Program-made: the position numbers and the translations under genes
Shown here: one piece after another, positions 16,937-24,653 of the stretch
How positions within the stretch are numbered: position 1 is the first letter of the stretch
How the letters are laid out: each line of letters starts with the position of its first letter
DNA from: an uncultured Verrucomicrobiales bacterium
Lineage (GTDB): Bacteria > Verrucomicrobiota > Verrucomicrobiia > Verrucomicrobiales > Akkermansiaceae
DNA: 40,924 nt
Reading direction: 5' to 3'
NCBI GenBank assembly: GCA_937951675.1
Contig: CALFBI010000016.1
Span: 1 to 40,924, forward strand
The notes under the pieces: generated by a model
The model's input: the letters and a program-made list of their open reading frames with translations, nothing else
Told to the model about the DNA's origin: nothing
Databases searched by the model: none

Positions 16937-18384
16937 TGAAAATAATTGGAATTTCGCTCCTCTTACTTTCAAGCTTCATTGCGAGTAAGACTCTAGCTTC
17001 ACCTCCGCTCATCGAAGCCTTATTCTCAAGTGGAGACCGGATCCGAGGACAAGCTCTTAAGCTCACTCAGGACCAGGATTTTAAAAATGAAATCCCTCTT
17101 TTAGCTCGGGGCCAAAAAGAAAGCTTACACTGGAATTCTTCCGACTTTGAGTCCCCTCTGATCCTTAATCCCAAAAAGCTACTCCGACTACAGGTTATTA
17201 ATAGTAACGTTCCTTCTTTTTCACCATACGGGAAGCATAAAGCCACCGTCACCTTAACGAATCAAAGTGAGTTACACGGCGAACTACTAAGCCTCTCTCC
17301 AGAGCGTATTCAGCTACGCACTCCTTATGCTGGGGAACTCAGCATCAACCCTTCCATGGTGCAGGCTCTTGAGATCTCGGATCATGATAAAGTGATTCTT
17401 TCCGGCGAGCCGAAGCTTGAAGACTGGGACATCATTTCTGATGAAGAGGAAACCCAAGCTCAGTGGAGTGTTGAACGCCATGCCTTCAGTGCCCCTAAAG
17501 GAGGCACCATGTTACGCCAACTCGAACTTCCTCAACGCTGGAAAATGAGTATGCAGTTGGAATGGGAAAATAGGTTCAACATGATCATTGGATTTAATAT
17601 TAATAATAACGAGTCTGATGACACCCTTCCGGAAACTGGCTTTTTTGCTCAAGTCAATGGCCATCGGAGCATTCGACTAGAAAAACGCTTTTTCGAAGAC
17701 GGTGATCATAAAATCATGCCCCTCGAATCTGCGATTTCTTTTCAAAACATCAACGCCTTACACCAAGGAGAAAAAGGGAAACTAGAGATCTATGCTGACC
17801 TGAAAAAAGGCGAATACGCTTGTTACCTAAATGGAATCGAAATCTTCAGAACGCTCGATTCTAACCCCGCTTCAAAGCCTCAAGGTAAATACATCATGAT
17901 TCAATCGCTCAAACACGCTCCAATCATGCGACTAAGTCAACTTGAAGTTTCTCATTGGTCAGGGAAGCTTCCTAGCCAAATTGATGCCAACCGCCTCAAA
18001 AACGAAATCTCACTATCGCACCAATCCGGGCGCATGGTGCGACTTCGTAATGGGGATGCCCTTAAGGGGAGTATTGGTAAAATTGAGAATGGGCTGATGG
18101 AATTACAAACCGATATTGCCACTCTGCAAATCCCGATCAATCGTCTTGCTAAAATAGACCTTACTTCTAATAAAAAAGAAATCCCTCGCCTTTACCCAGG
18201 AGATGTCAGGGCCTGGTTGAAGCATGGCGGATTCATCGTCTTTCAGCTTCACCAAATCAGCCCAACCTCTCTTTCTGGATACAGCCAGCCTTTTGGCAAA
18301 GCTCAATTCGATCTCAATGCATTCTCCTTGATCGAAACTAATATTTATAACGATCTTCTGCATGATCAACCCCAACTTCCATGA
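16936..18384 (+). CDS. Secreted protein, third of three tandem paralogs
   Basis: This 482-residue exported protein (signal peptide about 1-21) repeats the plan of the two preceding genes. N-terminal modules are FSSGDRIRGQALKL and LTNQSELHGELLSL...GELSI. The central ConA-like domain runs from LSGEPKLEDW to LEVSHWSG and includes GKLEIYADLKKGEYACYLNG. C-terminal modules are LRNGDALKGSIGKI and LKHGGFIVFQLHQI. The YLNG turn and the Leu-x-Ile/Val-x-x-Trp-x-Gly end of the central domain recur in all three paralogs. Its start shares a base with the preceding stop (TAATG) and its end overlaps the deacetylase gene by ATGA. The function is unknown. Confidence 0.75.
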   Translation: MKIIGISLLLLSSFIASKTLASPPLIEALFSSGDRIRGQALKLTQDQDFKNEIPLLARGQKESLHWNSSDFESPLILNPKKLLRLQVINSNVPSFSPYGKHKATVTLTNQSELHGELLSLSPERIQLRTPYAGELSINPSMVQALEISDHDKVILSGEPKLEDWDIISDEEETQAQWSVERHAFSAPKGGTMLRQLELPQRWKMSMQLEWENRFNMIIGFNINNNESDDTLPETGFFAQVNGHRSIRLEKRFFEDGDHKIMPLESAISFQNINALHQGEKGKLEIYADLKKGEYACYLNGIEIFRTLDSNPASKPQGKYIMIQSLKHAPIMRLSQLEVSHWSGKLPSQIDANRLKNEISLSHQSGRMVRLRNGDALKGSIGKIENGLMELQTDIATLQIPINRLAKIDLTSNKKEIPRLYPGDVRAWLKHGGFIVFQLHQISPTSLSGYSQPFGKAQFDLNAFSLIETNIYNDLLHDQPQLP

Positions 18385-19529
18385 CTTGCGTTCTTATGAG
18401 GTATTTAAGCTGCCTTCTTTTTCTTACCCTTTTTCCTAAGGCCTTCGCAGAAGAGCTGAAACAAGATTCCCTTCTCAACCATAATAAGACCCAAGTGGTG
18501 GCGCTGGGTTACCATGAATTCTCAGCGGTAAAGAAAGGAAGTGCGATGCGTATTACCACTTCTCTTTTTGCAGAGCAAATGCAGGCCATCAAAGACTCTG
18601 GCATTCGAGTCATCAGCCTCACCGAGTTTTTGCAATGGAGAAAAGGTCATCTAGAGCTCCCCGCTCAGGCCGTTTTGATCACCATCGATGATGGCTGGAT
18701 TTCAGTTTATGAAGAAGCTTTTGCGGTGCTCAAAAAACACCGCTTTCCTTTTACCATCTTTCTCTATCAGAATTACCTCAATGGTGGAGGACGAGCACTC
18801 ACGACTACCATGGTAAATGAAATGCTTCAGCATGGTTGCGAAATTGGCTGCCATTCCAAATCACACCCTCTTCCTTCCTCTTTCCGCAAAAAACAAAAAG
18901 TCTCTCCTGAATCTTATCAAAAATACCTCCAAACCGAAATTCTTTTCCCTAAAGCCTTTTTCGAAAAAACGTTTCAGCGCCCTGTTACTACCTATGCCTA
19001 CCCTGGAGGTTACCAACCACCTGAAACCCTATCACTTCTTTCCAAGTGGGGCTACGAAGCTTGCTTCACCGTCAAGCCTGGAGTCATCACTCGTGAAACT
19101 CCTTTTGAAGCACTCCCACGTCATATTGTTTACGGCCATCTCCCTCAGACCTTCTTAAGAGCTCTCGACTTTCCCGTCACAAAAAATTCCAGCTTCTCAC
19201 AAAACCAGAACACTCAATTCCCAGTCCTACCCAAAGCTGGCAGTAGCTCTAGCGACCGGTTTGCTCAAATCGAGATCGATCTATCTTCTCTTACCGACCT
19301 TGACCCTCGCTCGATACGTTTAGAAGTAAGTTCTTATGGAAACGTGCCACACTCTTTTGATCCCATCAAACAATCTGTTTCATGGAAACCTTCTATCCCC
19401 TATCGAAGCGAAGAAGTCATCGCTCGCCTTTTTTGGAAAAAAACAGGCCAGAAACACTCTAACCTTCCAATGACATGGTCATTCCAAATCGAGTTAGAAA
19501 ATTCTTATCTTCAGTCTTTAGGCCAGTAA
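18381..19529 (+). CDS. Polysaccharide deacetylase family protein (NodB/CE4-like), secreted
   Basis: The 382-residue protein has a signal peptide (to about residue 24). The NodB-fold deacetylase domain shows VVALGYHEF, the acidic motif TIDDGW with paired Asp, the metal-binding HSKSHP motif (H-S-x-x-H-P type) and YAYPGGYQ. A further domain of about 120 residues at the C-terminus looks beta-rich. CE4 enzymes remove acetyl groups from GlcNAc-type polymers in the envelope using a divalent metal. This is the last gene of the operon, suggesting that the system acts on or binds an extracellular polysaccharide. The start ATG overlaps the previous stop; a second ATG at 18396 is possible. Confidence 0.88.
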   Translation: MTCVLMRYLSCLLFLTLFPKAFAEELKQDSLLNHNKTQVVALGYHEFSAVKKGSAMRITTSLFAEQMQAIKDSGIRVISLTEFLQWRKGHLELPAQAVLITIDDGWISVYEEAFAVLKKHRFPFTIFLYQNYLNGGGRALTTTMVNEMLQHGCEIGCHSKSHPLPSSFRKKQKVSPESYQKYLQTEILFPKAFFEKTFQRPVTTYAYPGGYQPPETLSLLSKWGYEACFTVKPGVITRETPFEALPRHIVYGHLPQTFLRALDFPVTKNSSFSQNQNTQFPVLPKAGSSSSDRFAQIEIDLSSLTDLDPRSIRLEVSSYGNVPHSFDPIKQSVSWKPSIPYRSEEVIARLFWKKTGQKHSNLPMTWSFQIELENSYLQSLGQ

Positions 19530-19569
19530 GTCACTTCCAGACACTTTGTGTTATGAAAAAGAAAATACA

Positions 19570-19603
19570 GCGAAGAGATTAAAAACGATCATCATCCCTT
19601 CGC
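19570..19603 (-). terminator. Probable terminator of the minus-strand thioredoxin-fold gene
   Basis: On the minus strand GCGAAGGGAT pairs with ATCTCTTCGC (10 bp with one G-U) around a 14-nt loop, about a dozen bases past the stop at 19616. A U-rich but interrupted tail follows. It sits between convergent genes and might also slow plus-strand transcription from the long operon. Confidence 0.5.
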
Positions 19604-19615
19604 CGGATACTCCTC

Positions 19616-20680
19616 TCACTCGCCTAGCATCCCGTCTAAAGTCATCAACAAAACACCTCCTGGGACACCTACATACTGAAGCTCACGTTTCCCATTAAGG
19701 ATATAAACCAAAGGAACGCTCCCTACTCGGTAATCTTTATGGATTTTTCCATTTTCATCTAAAAGCGTTCGCCATGGAGCTCCACCAGAAACTTTCGTCG
19801 CTCTGACTTGATTCGAGCTATCTTTTGAAACTCCTATTAAAACTGCGCTCGTTCCTTTTAGCCGATCACCCACTTTGCGCATCACGTCCAAAACGCGATC
19901 TCGATCTGGCATATCATGAGACCAAAAGAAAAGAACCTGCGTCTTCCCCTCATCCTGTTTACTTTGGTAAGGCTGAAGAGATTCATCACTTGATACTATT
20001 TCTGGAGTGACTCTTCCCTGAGACAAATTCGAGATAATATACACCTCTTCCCCGGCAATTTCACCAACGGTGCTCTCTCCTATCGGAACATCGACACTTT
20101 TGATAATAGATTCCCGAAGAAATTGAATCCGCTCTTTCAAAACCTCAGGGTTTCCTCCCAGAGTTTTCAGAGCAAAGGATAATCCGAGCGCGGCTTGTCC
20201 TTTGACGACATCATTCGGATTCTCTTTATAAACTTTCTCTAATGAAGACCTAATCTGAGCCCCTCCAACCATTCCTAGCGAAATACAGGTCGGGCCAACA
20301 GACGCGTGAGCAAAGTGTTTCAACTCCACTGCTTTCGCAATACGGTAAATGGGAGCTTTCCGAATAAGTTCGGCTGAAGGTGATTGGTGCACAAAGGCAG
20401 GTGCATTTTGAAGAAGCCATTCACAGTATGGAAGAATCCAAGGTTCTTTGAGCGAAGTCTTTAATTCATTCCAGAGTTTTGCCGCTGCCGTATTGACTTC
20501 CGGCGCCTGAGCCGAAAGAACTCGCCTTTCTTCCTCACTATTTGCACTGAGAAGCTTTCGCTGAAAGGCTGATTTTTCGTATTCAAAGGTCTTCTGAATG
20601 AGAGAAGCCTGTCGAGGGCTCCCTGCGTTTGCCATAAGAAGGCTTGCACAAAGCGTTCCTAAGATGACTAAGGTTTTCAT
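19616..20680 (-). CDS. Secreted protein with C-terminal thioredoxin-like fold lacking the CxxC
   Basis: The preferred start gives 354 residues and a clean signal peptide (MKTLVILGTLCASLLMANAG); the frame is open 19 codons further upstream. The first 220 residues or so are helical, with no family I can name. From about residue 240 the sequence follows a TlpA/AhpC-type thioredoxin fold: KTQVLFFWSHDMPDRDRV, then GTSAVLIGVSKDSS, then VGSVPLVYILNGKRELQYVG with the cis-Pro loop (SVP). Where redox-active members have CxxC, this protein has HDMPDRD, so it should not act as a disulphide oxidoreductase. It is the last gene of a minus-strand group with the SET protein and another secreted protein. Confidence 0.72.
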   Translation of the reverse strand: MKTLVILGTLCASLLMANAGSPRQASLIQKTFEYEKSAFQRKLLSANSEEERRVLSAQAPEVNTAAAKLWNELKTSLKEPWILPYCEWLLQNAPAFVHQSPSAELIRKAPIYRIAKAVELKHFAHASVGPTCISLGMVGGAQIRSSLEKVYKENPNDVVKGQAALGLSFALKTLGGNPEVLKERIQFLRESIIKSVDVPIGESTVGEIAGEEVYIISNLSQGRVTPEIVSSDESLQPYQSKQDEGKTQVLFFWSHDMPDRDRVLDVMRKVGDRLKGTSAVLIGVSKDSSNQVRATKVSGGAPWRTLLDENGKIHKDYRVGSVPLVYILNGKRELQYVGVPGGVLLMTLDGMLGE

Positions 20681-20762
20681 AATGGCGATCTTGCTAATTC
20701 TCTCAGCATGAAGCAACTCTTGAAAACTTGAAATCACAAAACAACTTTTCCCTTACTCAGAC

Positions 20763-21317
20763 TCAGCCTGTTTTCTTTTTCTTTCCTTCCTTTTGTTTGA
20801 GTAACTCATCGAGCTGTTCCCATTGTTCTTGGCTCACGATGTAACCTTTACAATTCTCAGCGCTACAACGACATGGATGATCTTCGTAACATTCGATATC
20901 AAAGCCATAATCAAAGGAAAGCTCTTCTCCTTTCGCAATTCCGCGAGCCGCGTAAACAAAAATTTGGTCTCCTTCGATCCAGGTTTCGCAATTAGGATCA
21001 CAAGAATGATTAATGAGGCGGGCAATATTCCATTCTACACTCCCGTCGATATCAAACTCATCATCTAGATTAAAAATATAAACTGCGGCATCACCTGTCT
21101 GTTCAGCATGCTCGACCTGAGCCCAAGACCGACGCTCGCTTTCTTCTTTTCCTACTTTTTCTCCCACATATTCAATGACGCGGGACCCTTTTTTAATCGC
21201 TTTCTTCGCGTAGAGCCCCTGACCATGAATCTCCGAAGAAAAAGGAGCGCAATACTCACTCTGAGCCCGTTTTTTAAGCTCTGCGATCTCTTTTTTTGTC
21301 CACTCTTCTTTCGGCAT
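20763..21317 (-). CDS. SET-domain protein-lysine methyltransferase with post-SET zinc motif
   Basis: The 184-residue protein is almost entirely a SET domain. GQGLYAKKAIKKGSRVIEYVGE forms the SAM-binding start (G-x-G and YVGE). LINHSCDPNCETW is the NHSCxPN motif, and GEELSFDYGF carries the catalytic-site Tyr. A canonical post-SET Cys cluster follows (PCRCSAENC, C-x-C-x4-C). With the second Cys of NHSCDPNC this can bind zinc, as in eukaryotic methyltransferases. The C-terminus is Lys-rich (KQKEGKKKKTG). There is no signal peptide, so the enzyme is cytoplasmic. The target is unknown. The frame extends upstream to a TTG at 21332; the ATG at 21317 is preferred. It lies 29 bp after the preceding minus-strand gene. 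Confidence 0.9.
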   Translation of the reverse strand: MPKEEWTKKEIAELKKRAQSEYCAPFSSEIHGQGLYAKKAIKKGSRVIEYVGEKVGKEESERRSWAQVEHAEQTGDAAVYIFNLDDEFDIDGSVEWNIARLINHSCDPNCETWIEGDQIFVYAARGIAKGEELSFDYGFDIECYEDHPCRCSAENCKGYIVSQEQWEQLDELLKQKEGKKKKTG

Positions 21318-21346
21318 CGTAATAGGAATCAATCTGTTTGGTTCTC

Positions 21347-21946
21347 TTATTGGGCTACTTCTCGCTCGCCAACAGGGGGAAGCTTCAACACCTTAACATC
21401 CATCGGGAGAGTGGGGAAAAGGCTCCGCAAATCTTTTAAGCTCGTATTACCACCATCCATAAACGTCCATTCTGAAGACGTTTTATCCCGCAAGGCGATT
21501 TGGTAACCTTCTCTTTCAATTCTGAGCACCTTCCCCGTTTTCGCGTCCACGACTCGATAACGGGTTAAGGTAGGAACAAACACCATCCATTGTCCGTAAG
21601 ATTTATTCTCTAACCAAACTTCATGGCCCGAAGTTGGCTTCTTCGCCTCAAAAGAAAGCATCGTAATTCCATGCTTCCGCATCTTCTCTTGAATCCCCTC
21701 TAAAGCTTTGAGGAGTGATTCCATGCCCCCATTTTGCTTTGCGGCTCTTCTCTTCCAGCGCGGATACATCTTCGCTAAAGAATATTGATAATTACCGGCT
21801 AAAATCTGCTTTCCTAATTGATCAGTCGCAAGCTGAGCTGAAGAAAGCACCTCTGGTCCGGGTGGAGTGCGCACAGGGATTTCGTTCGCCATCATTGAAG
21901 CACATGCCATCAAGGACAAAACACTTAGAAAGAACATCTTTTTCAT
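21347..21946 (-). CDS. Secreted protein of unknown function
   Basis: The 199-residue protein has a signal peptide (about 1-20, MKKMFFLSVLSLMACASMMA), then a helical part with a conserved-looking SLAKMYPRWKRRAAKQNGGMES. A beta-rich second half follows (HEVWLENKSYGQWMVFVPTLTRYRV split across strands, TSSEWTFMDGG). I do not recognise a named family. The segment WTFMDGG preceded by an Ile-x-x-Arg-Glu-Gly stretch suggests a small alpha+beta fold seen in Verrucomicrobia-type secreted hypotheticals; this is impression only. It is the first gene of the minus-strand trio and is divergent from parB. Confidence 0.7.
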   Translation of the reverse strand: MKKMFFLSVLSLMACASMMANEIPVRTPPGPEVLSSAQLATDQLGKQILAGNYQYSLAKMYPRWKRRAAKQNGGMESLLKALEGIQEKMRKHGITMLSFEAKKPTSGHEVWLENKSYGQWMVFVPTLTRYRVVDAKTGKVLRIEREGYQIALRDKTSSEWTFMDGGNTSLKDLRSLFPTLPMDVKVLKLPPVGEREVAQ

Positions 21947-22114
21947 TTGCCCTACACTGGTGCCTTCATCTGGCCTAGGTCAAGCGCTTGATGCCTCGAA
22001 ACCCTGAAAACCAATTTAAAAGAGCCCAGACCCACCTGGAAAATACTTTTGTTAGATTAAGCAATGAATTCTTTCTTTTCATTCCCTCTCTTTTCCTTCA
22101 AAAGGGCTACCTTC

Positions 22115-23029
22115 ATGGCAAAACAATCACTAGGTAAAGGTTTAGGCGCTCTCATTAAAAAACAAGAGAACGCGACCGCAAAGACTTCTTCCCCGGTTGA
22201 TTCTGCTGATCAGGTAAAGCAAGTTCCTTTAAACGAGATTGTCCCAAGCCCTCTGCAGCCTCGCCTTCGTTTTGGAGAAGAACCTCTCGATGAGCTCGTC
22301 GAATCGATTCGGCAGCATGGAATCATTCAACCGCTCATCGTCCGGAGAGTTGGCGAAACTCTAGAACTCATTGCAGGAGAACGTCGTTGGCGTGCGAGCA
22401 CGAAACTTGGACTTTCAACCGCGCCGGTGATCATTCGCGAAGCTTCTGATCAAGATGTCTTGGAAATGGCTCTCATTGAGAACCTTCAACGCCAAGATCT
22501 CAATGCGATTGAAGAAGCTGCTGGTTACGTTCGATTAGCCAAAGAATTCTCCCTCAAGCAAGAAGACATCGCAAAACGCGTCGGTAAATCAAGAGCGGCC
22601 GTTGCCAATGCGATGCGCCTCATGGACCTCTGCGAAGATGTGCAAAGAATGGTTGCTGCCAGTCAGCTCACCGTGGGCCATGCTAAAGCGATTCTAGGCC
22701 TCAAAGACGCCCAGGCTCAAAAAGTCGCAGCCACTCAGGTCATTGCGAAACAAATGACGGTGCGGGCAACCGAGAAATTCGTGCAAGACTTCCTCAAGCC
22801 CAACCGAGAAAATGCGGGAGGGAAAGCCTCTGCGGGCAGTAAAAGTAATCTTGACCCAGAGACCGCCTCTTTAATCAAAAATCTACAGAGCCATCTACGC
22901 ACCCGCTACAGCACTCATGTTTCGATTACTCATTCCCCTAAAAAAGGAAAAATCGAACTCGAATACTATGGGAACGATGACCTTGATCGCATTCTCGACC
23001 TGATGGGAATCACTCCTGATATTTACTAA
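22115..23029 (+). CDS. parB: Chromosome-partitioning protein ParB
   Basis: This 304-residue protein has the standard ParB order. The short start MAKQSLGKGLGALI resembles the ParA-contacting N-terminus. The ParB/Srx CTPase domain follows, with PSPLQPR, GIIQPLIVR and the GERRWRA motif. ENLQRQDLNAIEEA comes next, then the helix-turn-helix parS reader (SLKQEDIAKRVGKSRAAVANAMRL). A C-terminal dimerisation segment ends near ILDLMGI. It binds parS sites and, with ParA and SMC, segregates the origin. The frame is open 17 codons upstream, but the ATG at 22115 has an AAAGGG element and gives the usual N-terminus. No parA or perfect parS site is visible here. Its TAA overlaps the next ATG. Confidence 0.95.
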   Translation: MAKQSLGKGLGALIKKQENATAKTSSPVDSADQVKQVPLNEIVPSPLQPRLRFGEEPLDELVESIRQHGIIQPLIVRRVGETLELIAGERRWRASTKLGLSTAPVIIREASDQDVLEMALIENLQRQDLNAIEEAAGYVRLAKEFSLKQEDIAKRVGKSRAAVANAMRLMDLCEDVQRMVAASQLTVGHAKAILGLKDAQAQKVAATQVIAKQMTVRATEKFVQDFLKPNRENAGGKASAGSKSNLDPETASLIKNLQSHLRTRYSTHVSITHSPKKGKIELEYYGNDDLDRILDLMGITPDIY

Positions 23030-24024
23030 TGAAAGTCACTTCCTGGCGGCTTTCTCCTTGCGCGATGAAAAGAGTTCTTTTTGAAAAACCAGCGTTTTTC
23101 ATAATGACCCTCGGCAGCTTATTTCTAAGCTGCCAACCCTCTGAAAAGACCCTGAAAAAAGCCGCTCCAGCGCCACCACAAGAGATCGGTGAACTCGCTT
23201 ACTTTCATACAGAGCGCATTTTAGAATACGGGCCTCGTCCGGCAGCTTCTCAAGGCCTCGCCAAAGTGCGGGCCTACTTATCAACCCAGCTCCAAGAACG
23301 CGGGTGGGATGTTTCTCTCCAACGCGTTCATCGCCCCACCCCGAAAGGAACCCTTCTTTTTGAAAATTTACGAGCTCGCCTTCATCGACCTCGCGCCTGG
23401 GAGCAACCTATCGAAGGAATCCTATGTGCTCATATGGATTCGAAAGAAATCGAAGGCATTGAATTCCTAGGTGCAGATGATGCGGCCTCTGCCGTAGGCA
23501 TGATTCTCGCCCTTCTCGACCACCTTCCAAAAGAAGCACTCGAGCAACTTGAACTTGTTTTCTTCGATGGTGAAGAAGGAATTGGAGGCGAAGCGATGAC
23601 CTTCAATAACGGACTCTATGGTAGTAAAGCTTACGCTCGAATGTGGCAGGGCAAAGCCAATAAGCCGAAATTCGGTCTCCTCCTCGACATGATTGGTCAC
23701 GATCAACTCCGACTAACCTACCCTTCTGACTCTCCGCCAGAGCTAATAGCCATTCTTTCCGAAAGTGCCGATTCTACAGGTTTCGCCCAATACCTTACAA
23801 AGTTCTCAGGGGCTATTTTAGATGACCATGTGCCTCTGAATCTTGCCGGTATTCCTACAATTAATATGATCGGAGACTTCACCGCCTCAGATTGGTGGCA
23901 CCAAAAGGAAGACAATCTGTCTCTTATTTCGAAAAAAAGCCTGAGTATTAGTGGCCAAATCATTCGCGCTTTTTTACTTACACGCCTTAAAGTCGAATCC
24001 ACCCCCGCTTCTTCTCAGCCCTGA
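23029..24024 (+). CDS. M28-family glutaminyl-peptide cyclotransferase-like protein, probable lipoprotein
   Basis: The 331-residue protein shows the glutaminyl-cyclase branch of the M28 zinc-peptidase fold. It has LCAHMDSKEIEG, GADDAASAVGM (zinc Asp), FFDGEEG (Glu), NGLYGSKAYA, LLLDMIGHD, ILDDHVPLNLAGIP and WWHQKEDN (zinc His). The order and spacing parallel animal QC, which forms N-terminal pyroglutamate, although an aminopeptidase activity is possible. The N-terminus has a hydrophobic segment ending in LGSLFLSCQPS, a weak lipobox, so export as a lipoprotein is likely. There are three candidate Met codons before that segment. The first forms TAATG with the parB stop and indicates translational coupling; internal ones at 23065 and beyond would shorten the leader. 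Confidence 0.82.
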   Translation: MKVTSWRLSPCAMKRVLFEKPAFFIMTLGSLFLSCQPSEKTLKKAAPAPPQEIGELAYFHTERILEYGPRPAASQGLAKVRAYLSTQLQERGWDVSLQRVHRPTPKGTLLFENLRARLHRPRAWEQPIEGILCAHMDSKEIEGIEFLGADDAASAVGMILALLDHLPKEALEQLELVFFDGEEGIGGEAMTFNNGLYGSKAYARMWQGKANKPKFGLLLDMIGHDQLRLTYPSDSPPELIAILSESADSTGFAQYLTKFSGAILDDHVPLNLAGIPTINMIGDFTASDWWHQKEDNLSLISKKSLSISGQIIRAFLLTRLKVESTPASSQP

Positions 24025-24048
24025 GTTTAGAAAAGGCTTCTTTTTTAC

Positions 24049-24077
24049 TTGTCAGTTCTTTCATCTCGCCTTATTTC
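24049..24077 (+). promoter_or_regulatory. Possible promoter of tRNA-Phe
   Basis: TTGTCA (five of six consensus bases) is followed after 17 bases by TATTTC (weak). This is placed to start a transcript about 16 nt before the mature tRNA. A small CTGAC-TTT-GTCAG hairpin (24085-24097) fills the predicted 5' leader. Confidence 0.35.
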
Positions 24078-24099
24078 ATCTCACCTGACTTTGTCAGAC

Positions 24100-24175
24100 G
24101 GCCTGTTAGCTCAGTTGGTAGAGCAGGGGATTGAAAATCCCTGTGTCCTTGGTTCGAATCCGAGACGGGCCACCA
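24100..24175 (+). tRNA. tRNA-Phe (anticodon GAA) with encoded CCA
   Basis: A complete 76-nt cloverleaf is visible. The 7-bp acceptor stem GGCCTGT pairs with ACGGGCC (one G-U). The D-arm is of the TAGCTCAGTTGGTAGAGCA type. The anticodon loop TTGAAAA has GAA at positions 34-36. The T-arm contains GGTTCGAATCC. A discriminator A is followed by an encoded CCA. It decodes UUC/UUU. It stands alone between the M28 gene and the 90-aa gene, followed by a small terminator. Confidence 0.97.
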
Positions 24176-24185
24176 CTTTTTTACA

Positions 24186-24209
24186 GCGCTTCCTTCGAGC
24201 GCCATTTTT
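24186..24209 (+). terminator. Short intrinsic terminator after tRNA-Phe
   Basis: GCGCT and AGCGC form a 5-bp stem with a 7-nt loop, followed after two bases by five T residues, 11 bases past the tRNA CCA. The stem is short but GC-rich and well placed. Confidence 0.55.
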
Positions 24210-24342
24210 ATACCACCTCTCTTATCGAATTCTTTGATTTAATAAGGTGTTCTTATTCAGCTCTTCATTGGTTCAATTTTCGTTGCGAAAACTCATTCTT
24301 TTCTTTTGGACCTCAAAATGTCTTTAGTCCATAACTAGAGGT

Positions 24343-24615
24343 ATGCCTACTAAGAGTGATATTCTAAATCTCTATTTCATGGATGCTCGTTGCAAGTTAC
24401 TTGAAATCGCAGCCTATCTTGACCGGCTTGATCGACATGAAGGAGAAGGAGATTTCCGCCAAGAAGCCTTTTTGAGCGCTCTAGAAGCCATGCAAACCCC
24501 GCCCGCTGGACAAAGTCGCGCCCAAACAGTCCTTAATACTCTTTCTGATCACTCAACTTCACCTGCTGAAAGTGCCAGCCTTCAATCTGCTTATGGCGCT
24601 CCCGGAAAACTCTAA
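24343..24615 (+). CDS. Small conserved protein upstream of the TatD-like hydrolase
   Basis: The 90-residue acidic protein has no signal peptide. The N-terminal half is helical with LYFMDARCKLLEIAAYLDRLDRHEGEGDFR (quoted in parts: FMDARCKLLEIAAYLDR and EGEGDFR). The C-terminal half holds RAQTVLNTLSDHSTSPAES. I recall this pattern beside EboB-like TatD hydrolases in Planctomycetes and Verrucomicrobia, but I know no function or accepted name. It is much shorter than EboA proteins (over 200 residues), so I do not call it eboA. An AGAGGT element abuts the ATG. The gene lies 38 bp before the hydrolase gene and is presumably co-transcribed with it. Confidence 0.75.
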   Translation: MPTKSDILNLYFMDARCKLLEIAAYLDRLDRHEGEGDFRQEAFLSALEAMQTPPAGQSRAQTVLNTLSDHSTSPAESASLQSAYGAPGKL

Positions 24616-24653
24616 AGCGCTCCCTCTCAAACCCCTTACTTTTAAAAAAGAAT

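Noticed and set aside
24049-24237. 62-aa open frame across tRNA-Phe
   Set aside because: It overlaps a complete tRNA cloverleaf and has no protein features.
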